Below are positions 7,545-11,065 of a stretch of DNA of 11,065 nucleotides, piece by piece. Each line of letters starts with the position of its first letter. The stretch's first letter is position 1. Source of the DNA: Spirosoma fluviale (GTDB lineage: Bacteria; Bacteroidota; Bacteroidia; Cytophagales; Spirosomataceae); NCBI GenBank assembly GCA_945906915.1, contig CAMDSI010000059.1, forward strand, positions 1-11,065, read 5' to 3'. The translations under genes and the position numbers were made by a program. The notes below the pieces were generated by a model. The model made no database searches, was not told where the DNA came from, and saw only the letters and a program-made list of their open reading frames with translations.

Positions 7545-8693
7545 ATGTCTTTATCTCTTAAAAATATAAGTTTTTACGTCTTACTCATTGGAATAGTGAC
7601 TTGGGCTTGTGTGAATCCGATTAAGGATTTTGTGCAAATTGATGCCACCTCCTTCACGACCATCGAAGCTGATATTTCGGACGACGCACAATTAAGTAAG
7701 GTGCGTTTGACCAGTTCGTCTAATCGTTTGGTCTCACAATTATCACTTCCTATTTCAAAAGCAGTGGTGTATGTGACGGACCAAAGCGGCACAAAAACAA
7801 ACTTTACGGAAGGAATTCCTTTAGGTACTTATTATCCTTCAGCCGGATTTAAAGGAGTGGTGGGTTCGACTTATAAGTTATATGTGAAGATGTTAACAGG
7901 TCAAACGTATGAAAGTACGGCTGAAACAATGAAAGGGGTGCCTGAAATAGAAAATGCGATTACACGTTTTGAGATCTTTGATCAATATTCTAAAGTGGAT
8001 GTACGCCGTGCAGGATTTACCGTTTATTTGGATTTCAAGGATATGCCATCGGAGGGCGATTTTTATCTTTGGAACTGGAAAAATTATCGAAATGCAAGTT
8101 TTTGCGCGACTTGTACGGATGGAGGTAAATTTGATTTTAAAAAACTAGATTGTGTTCAACCTAAATTCCCAACGGATGCCATCCTTAATTATATGTGTGA
8201 CGGAAATTGTTGGGATATTAGTACCAATAATGATTTGAATGTTTTCTCCGATGTTTTAACGAATGGCCAAAGAGTTGTGGGCCGTCAAGTGGCTCGAATT
8301 CCATTCGATAATTGGACTCCTTATTATTTCCGATTAGAGCAACGCTCGATTACGAAAAATGCGTTTGCCTTCTATCAATCCTTAATCTCTCAAGTACAAT
8401 CATCCGGATCCCTATTTGATGTGCCAGCTGAAACGCGTTTTAGCTTAAATATTAAATCATTAACTACACCTTCAGAGCGTGTATTGGGTATATTTAACGT
8501 ATTTTCTGTGCGAAAGAAAATCTTTTATATCGATCGTAGAAAGAATATTCCAGTAGGAGAAGAGCCTATTATTTCCGTTATCCCGGGTGAAACTTATACC
8601 TGTCCGCCAGGATCGGTGGGATGCTTGGAAAAGGCGCCTTGTGTCGAATCGCCTATCAGAACAAAAATTACGCCGGAAGGTTGGGTATTCTAG
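7545..8693 (+). CDS. DUF4249-family lipoprotein, partner of the TonB-dependent receptor
   Basis: 382 residues from the ATG at 7545, which follows the receptor stop by 1 bp; an in-frame ATG 18 codons upstream lies inside the receptor gene and gives no signal peptide. The N-terminus is a lipoprotein-type signal, MSLSLKNISFYVLLIGIVTW then AC, with C22 the likely lipidated cysteine. Trp at -2 of the lipobox is atypical. The mature part has a beta-rich N-terminal half (about 30-165) and the family's C-terminal pattern: YLWNWKNY, a cysteine cluster, YYFRLEQRSITKNAFAFYQSL, SGSLFDVPA and ERVLGIFNVFSV (311-322). DUF4249 proteins are of unknown biochemical function but recur next to TonB receptors in Bacteroidota, suggesting an accessory surface or periplasmic lipoprotein. 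Eight further cysteines (187, 190, 203, 218, 222, 353, 360, 366) suggest disulfides or a metal site. Confidence 0.87.
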   Translation: MSLSLKNISFYVLLIGIVTWACVNPIKDFVQIDATSFTTIEADISDDAQLSKVRLTSSSNRLVSQLSLPISKAVVYVTDQSGTKTNFTEGIPLGTYYPSAGFKGVVGSTYKLYVKMLTGQTYESTAETMKGVPEIENAITRFEIFDQYSKVDVRRAGFTVYLDFKDMPSEGDFYLWNWKNYRNASFCATCTDGGKFDFKKLDCVQPKFPTDAILNYMCDGNCWDISTNNDLNVFSDVLTNGQRVVGRQVARIPFDNWTPYYFRLEQRSITKNAFAFYQSLISQVQSSGSLFDVPAETRFSLNIKSLTTPSERVLGIFNVFSVRKKIFYIDRRKNIPVGEEPIISVIPGETYTCPPGSVGCLEKAPCVESPIRTKITPEGWVF

Positions 8694-8699
8694 TTTTTT

Positions 8700-8717
8700 A
8701 GGCACAAATTTGTGCTT
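8700..8717. repeat. Perfect 14-bp palindrome (8702-8715) before hemH
   Basis: GCACAAATTTGTGC is a perfect palindrome filling most of the 35-bp gap between the DUF4249 stop and the hemH ATG. As RNA it could form a 5-bp stem with an AAUU loop, extended by one G-U and one A-U pair, followed by UUUAAUUAG, a poor U-tract. It could therefore be a weak terminator or a dimeric-regulator operator. Its right half contains CAAATTTG (8705-8712), one base from the TAnnTTTG -7 box, with a TTG 21 bp upstream at 8681, so it may overlap a hemH promoter. Evidence does not decide between these. Confidence 0.45.
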
Positions 8718-8728
8718 TAATTAGAACT

Positions 8729-9739
8729 ATGATCGGAGTTTTGTTAGTCAATCTGGGTACTCCAGATGATCCAGGTACACCTAGTGTACGTAAGTATTTA
8801 CGTGAGTTTTTAATGGATGGTCGAGTAATTGATATTCCTTATCCATTTCGCTACCTATTAGTTAATGGAATTATTGCTCCGTTTAGAGCACCTCAATCTG
8901 CGAAGATTTATAAAGAACTTTGGGAAGAGCGTGGATCTCCTTTAAAATTCTATGGTGAAGATGTCTGCGCATCTCTGCAATCAACCTTAGGCGATGCCTA
9001 CCTGGTTCGTTTGGCGATGCGCTACCAAACTCCTGATTTAAAAACGGCTTTAGCAGAAATGAAAGCGGCGAATTTAAAGAAATTAATCGTCATCCCTTTC
9101 TTTCCACAATACGCTTCTGCCACCACGGGTTCTATTTACGAACGCGTGATGGAATTAATGTCGGATTGGCAAATTATGCCTTCTTTTTCGCTGGTAAGCT
9201 ATTTTTACCAGCATCCGATTTTTGCCAAATACTTCGCAGATAAAGCAGCAAATTACCAAAAAGACGTTGACTTCGATTACTATTTATTCTCCTATCATGG
9301 AGTTCCCGAACGACACATTCGTAAAGGCGATATCACGAAGAATACTTGTGTGTTTGGTGCTTGTTGCGAGACCATCACGGAGAAGAATCACGGTTGCTAC
9401 CGCGCACAGTGCCATGAAACTACGCGTTTGATTGCGAAAGAGATGGGATTGAAACCAGGAACCTTTGGGACCGCATTTCAAAGCCGTTTAGGACGCGATC
9501 CTTGGTTACAACCCTACACGGATGAAACCATTAAAAAGCTCGTAAAAGAAGGCAAGAAGAAGATATTAGCGTTCTCTCCAGCCTTTGTGGCAGATTGTTT
9601 AGAAACCACCATTGAAGTAGGTGAGGAGTACAAAGAATTATTCGAAGAAGCAGGTGGTGAGCACTGGCAATTAGTCGAAAGTTTGAATAATTCACCAGAA
9701 TGGGTCGCTCTTTTAGAAGACCTCGTTAAGAAATCATAA
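8729..9739 (+). CDS. hemH: Ferrochelatase with cysteine-rich insertion
   Basis: 336 residues, typical bacterial length. It inserts Fe2+ into protoporphyrin IX to make protohaem (or acts on coproporphyrin III in some lineages) in the cytoplasm or at the inner membrane. The start MIGVLLVNLGTPDDP is the standard N-terminus. Signatures are FLMDGRVIDIP (27-37), the catalytic/metal-site histidine H190 in FSYHGVPERH, FQSRLGRDPWLQPYTDE (250-266) and E292 in DCLETTIEVGEEY, matching the conserved active-site glutamate. Between HGVPERH and the conserved QC...T helix the protein has C207, C212, C213 and C223 plus C228. This close cluster resembles the internal cysteine segment of ferrochelatases known to hold a [2Fe-2S] cluster, so such a cluster is inferred. 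It probably forms a two-gene operon with the permease gene 1 bp downstream. No Shine-Dalgarno is seen. Confidence 0.96.
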   Translation: MIGVLLVNLGTPDDPGTPSVRKYLREFLMDGRVIDIPYPFRYLLVNGIIAPFRAPQSAKIYKELWEERGSPLKFYGEDVCASLQSTLGDAYLVRLAMRYQTPDLKTALAEMKAANLKKLIVIPFFPQYASATTGSIYERVMELMSDWQIMPSFSLVSYFYQHPIFAKYFADKAANYQKDVDFDYYLFSYHGVPERHIRKGDITKNTCVFGACCETITEKNHGCYRAQCHETTRLIAKEMGLKPGTFGTAFQSRLGRDPWLQPYTDETIKKLVKEGKKKILAFSPAFVADCLETTIEVGEEYKELFEEAGGEHWQLVESLNNSPEWVALLEDLVKKS

Positions 9740-9740
9740 C

Positions 9741-10604
9741 ATGCTTTATTTAATTTTAACTATTGTATTTTCAGTCTTATTACTGGTGAATTTTCGTGCC
9801 CACGCGAAATTTAACATAGATACACGCATTGCTATTTTATTGAATTACCCGGTCTGTTTTTTGACTGGCTACTTTCACCAAATGAATGCCATTCCCTTTC
9901 ATTGGCCATCTACTGGCTATTCCATGGGAATTATAGGAATTGGGATTGGTTTTGTAATCACATTTCTTTTGTCAGGATATTCTACCGTTAAGAATGGAAT
10001 GGCGCCCACTTCCTTAGCTAATAATATTTCCTTGGTGATACCTGTTATGGTGAATCTCTTTATCTGGAAAACTGGAGGGGATGTTTCCATTCAGATTATT
10101 GCTGGGCTTTTATTATCCTTTGCTGCCATTTATTTCTGCAGCCCATCTGTTTCGGGATCCTTACAGAAACCAGTTATTTGGGCTTTGGTGGCAGTTTTTA
10201 TCGCCTATGGCATCACCAATACGGCATTTAATTACTTAAATGCGGCGATTGTTCAACAAGTAGGAGGTAGTATTTCTTTTACGTTGATGTTATTATTGGG
10301 TTCGATGGCAACGTCTGCTTTAGTGCTAGCGTATTGGACGTTTACAGGTGGAGTGACTTGGTCATTACGTTCTGTTTTAGCCGCTATTCCTTTAGGCTTA
10401 CCTAATTTCTTTTCGTTTTATTTCTTGTTAAAGGCATTGGATGCTTATCAACAAAACGGTGCCGTAGTTCTAACTATTTATAACCTTGGTGTGATTCTTT
10501 TGAGTGCCGTAACGGCCTTGGTCTTCTTTAAGGAGAAATTAACGAATAAGCAGTGGGTAGGGATTGGGTTAGGGTGTGCGGGTATTGCGTTGATTATATT
10601 GTAA
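9741..10604 (+). CDS. EamA/DMT-superfamily permease-like membrane protein
   Basis: 287 residues and almost entirely hydrophobic, with about ten predicted membrane helices arranged as two repeats, the standard drug/metabolite transporter layout. The second half is the clearer EamA match: LLKALDAYQQNGAVVLTIYN, then VFFKEKLTNKQWVGIGLGCAG (261-281), equivalent to the family's conserved E-x-L-T-x-x-Q-x-x-G segment before the last helix. Family members export or import small metabolites (amino acids, sugars, nucleotide-like compounds) across the inner membrane; the substrate cannot be told here. Its ATG begins one base after the hemH stop, so it is very likely co-transcribed and perhaps translationally coupled with ferrochelatase. 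A role in porphyrin or haem-precursor transport would be a guess from position only. Its stop codon lies within the left arm of a long hairpin that probably ends the transcript. Confidence 0.82.
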   Translation: MLYLILTIVFSVLLLVNFRAHAKFNIDTRIAILLNYPVCFLTGYFHQMNAIPFHWPSTGYSMGIIGIGIGFVITFLLSGYSTVKNGMAPTSLANNISLVIPVMVNLFIWKTGGDVSIQIIAGLLLSFAAIYFCSPSVSGSLQKPVIWALVAVFIAYGITNTAFNYLNAAIVQQVGGSISFTLMLLLGSMATSALVLAYWTFTGGVTWSLRSVLAAIPLGLPNFFSFYFLLKALDAYQQNGAVVLTIYNLGVILLSAVTALVFFKEKLTNKQWVGIGLGCAGIALIIL

Positions 10605-10646
10605 TACACGAGAATTGTGCTGCGCAATAATTCTCTTTTGTATTAC
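10601..10646. terminator. Long two-part hairpin overlapping the permease stop codon
   Basis: Outer arms GTAATACA (10601-10608) and TGTATTAC (10639-10646) are perfect complements, and inside them GAGAATT (10610-10616) pairs with AATTCTC (10629-10635). The internal loop is C against TTTT minus one pair's worth of offset, and the apical loop is 12 nt. The TAA of the permease (10602-10604) is part of the left arm. The position between convergent genes fits a transcription terminator working in one or both directions. It lacks a strong GC stem and U-tract, so it is not a textbook intrinsic terminator. Confidence 0.65.
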
Positions 10647-10675
10647 TATATAATCAACTCTTATTTCCTCTTTCT

Positions 10676-10693
10676 CTTCGGACTAAGCCGAAG
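10676..10693. repeat. Short CTTCGG/CCGAAG hairpin
   Basis: CTTCGG (10676-10681) and CCGAAG (10688-10693) form a 6-bp perfect inverted repeat with a 6-nt loop, ACTAAG. It shares the octamer GACTAAGC (10681-10688) with the spacer of the next hairpin (10723-10730), so the stretch 10676-10744 looks like a composite repeated palindromic unit rather than unrelated spacer. Confidence 0.5.
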
Positions 10694-10710
10694 GCGACTC
10701 ATTGACCAAG

Positions 10711-10744
10711 TTGCGAAGCAACGACTAAGCAAGTTGCTTCGCAA
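10711..10744 (-). terminator. 12-bp perfect stem immediately downstream of yicC
   Basis: TTGCGAAGCAAC (10711-10722) and GTTGCTTCGCAA (10733-10744) are exact reverse complements separated by 10 bp. The hairpin directly abuts the yicC stop codon (TAA complement at 10745-10747), a typical place for a terminator or 3'-end stabilising structure of the leftward transcript. No long T-tract follows on the minus strand, so Rho-independent termination is likely but not certain. Each arm is itself partly self-complementary (TTGC-GAA-GCAA), so alternative small hairpins are possible. Confidence 0.65.
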
Positions 10745-11065
10745 TTATAAAACGTTAGCCGTTTGCTCCTTAATCTTCTCCAGCTCATCCTTCATATTCA
10801 CCACCAACCGTTGGATGGTAGAATCATTCGCTTTCGAGCCGATGGTATTGATTTCGCGGCCAATTTCTTGCGCCATGAAGTTAAGTTTCTTGCCGTTTCC
10901 TTCTTCTAATATTTCAATGAAATAATCAAGGTGGGTGGCAAGACGTACTTTTTCTTCGGAAATGTCGAATTTTTCGATGTAATAAACCACCTCTTGTTCG
11001 AAGCGGTTTTTATCGAAATCTTCTTTCAATCCAAGTTCTAAAAGTGCGTTGCGCATCCTTTCGCG
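10745..11065 (-). CDS. yicC: YicC-family protein, C-terminal part (start beyond window)
   Basis: The visible 106 codons read leftward from the right edge (RERMRNALLELG...) to the TAA at 10745-10747. The frame is open to the edge and the methionine at 11056 is internal, so roughly the first two-thirds of a protein of about 290 residues lie outside. The segment matches the C-terminal DUF1732 region of YicC: RLATHLDYF, GKKLNFMAQEIGREINTIGSKAND and the closing MKDELEKIKEQTANVL, with conserved QE, RE and SKA positions all present. Family members are linked to RNA turnover, and YicC of Escherichia coli has been described as an endoribonuclease; activity here is inferred. The predicted C-terminal helices are strongly charged. 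It converges on the permease gene with a 140-bp hairpin-rich spacer between. Confidence 0.93.
   Translation of the reverse strand, partial: RERMRNALLELGLKEDFDKNRFEQEVVYYIEKFDISEEKVRLATHLDYFIEILEEGNGKKLNFMAQEIGREINTIGSKANDSTIQRLVVNMKDELEKIKEQTANVL

Noticed and set aside
10617..10925. Plus-strand open frame running through the hairpin spacer into yicC
   Set aside because: It starts inside a hairpin, crosses the repeat region and is antisense to conserved YicC sequence.
1..11065. CRISPR array, tRNA, rRNA, insertion sequence, phage or defence genes
   Set aside because: No regularly spaced repeats, no recognisable RNA gene, and every long frame is assigned to a metabolic, transport or housekeeping family.

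Overview
The window looks like chromosomal DNA of a Bacteroidota bacterium, probably a Cytophagales/Spirosomaceae-type aerobe. This is inferred from several signs. There is a TonB-dependent receptor with an N-terminal carboxypeptidase-regulatory-like domain paired with a DUF4249 lipoprotein. DUF1080 and twin-arginine Gfo/Idh/MocA proteins sit side by side. Start codons are preceded by A-rich leaders without Shine-Dalgarno sequences, and a TAnnTTTG-type -7 box lies before one operon. Genus cannot be set from the sequence alone. The DNA is moderately AT-rich, densely coding and even in character; I see no insertion sequence, phage gene, CRISPR array, tRNA or rRNA.

Layout. (1) Minus strand, 1-2662: a two-gene sugar-oxidation operon, read right to left. 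A secreted protein with two DUF1080 (3-keto-disaccharide hydrolase family) domains comes first, followed after 8 bp by an exported Gfo/Idh/MocA oxidoreductase whose C-terminal end runs off the left edge. (2) 2663-2826: a divergent intergenic region with a promoter candidate for the rightward genes and an AT-rich imperfect palindrome. (3) Plus strand, 2827-8693: four tightly packed genes: a MetZ/cystathionine-gamma-synthase family sulfhydrylase, a complete NuoH (complex I membrane subunit) whose start overlaps the preceding stop, a TonB-dependent receptor, and a DUF4249 lipoprotein. (4) A 35-bp gap with a perfect 14-bp palindrome. (5) Plus strand, 8729-10604: ferrochelatase HemH and, 1 bp later, an EamA/DMT-type permease. 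(6) 10605-10744: a convergent intergenic region filled with three inverted repeats. (7) Minus strand, 10745 to the right edge: the C-terminal part of a YicC-family protein.

How the genes fit together. The leftmost pair probably acts outside the cytoplasm on oxidised (3-keto) sugars. The receptor/DUF4249 pair is a standard Bacteroidota outer-membrane uptake arrangement of unknown substrate. MetZ-like, NuoH and HemH are housekeeping functions (methionine synthesis, respiration, haem). The points most worth a second look are the apparently isolated nuoH fused by overlap to a methionine gene, the cysteine-rich insertion in HemH, the tandem DUF1080 protein, and the structured repeat DNA between the permease and yicC. 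I do not see a clearly new defence, mobile or biosynthetic system here.
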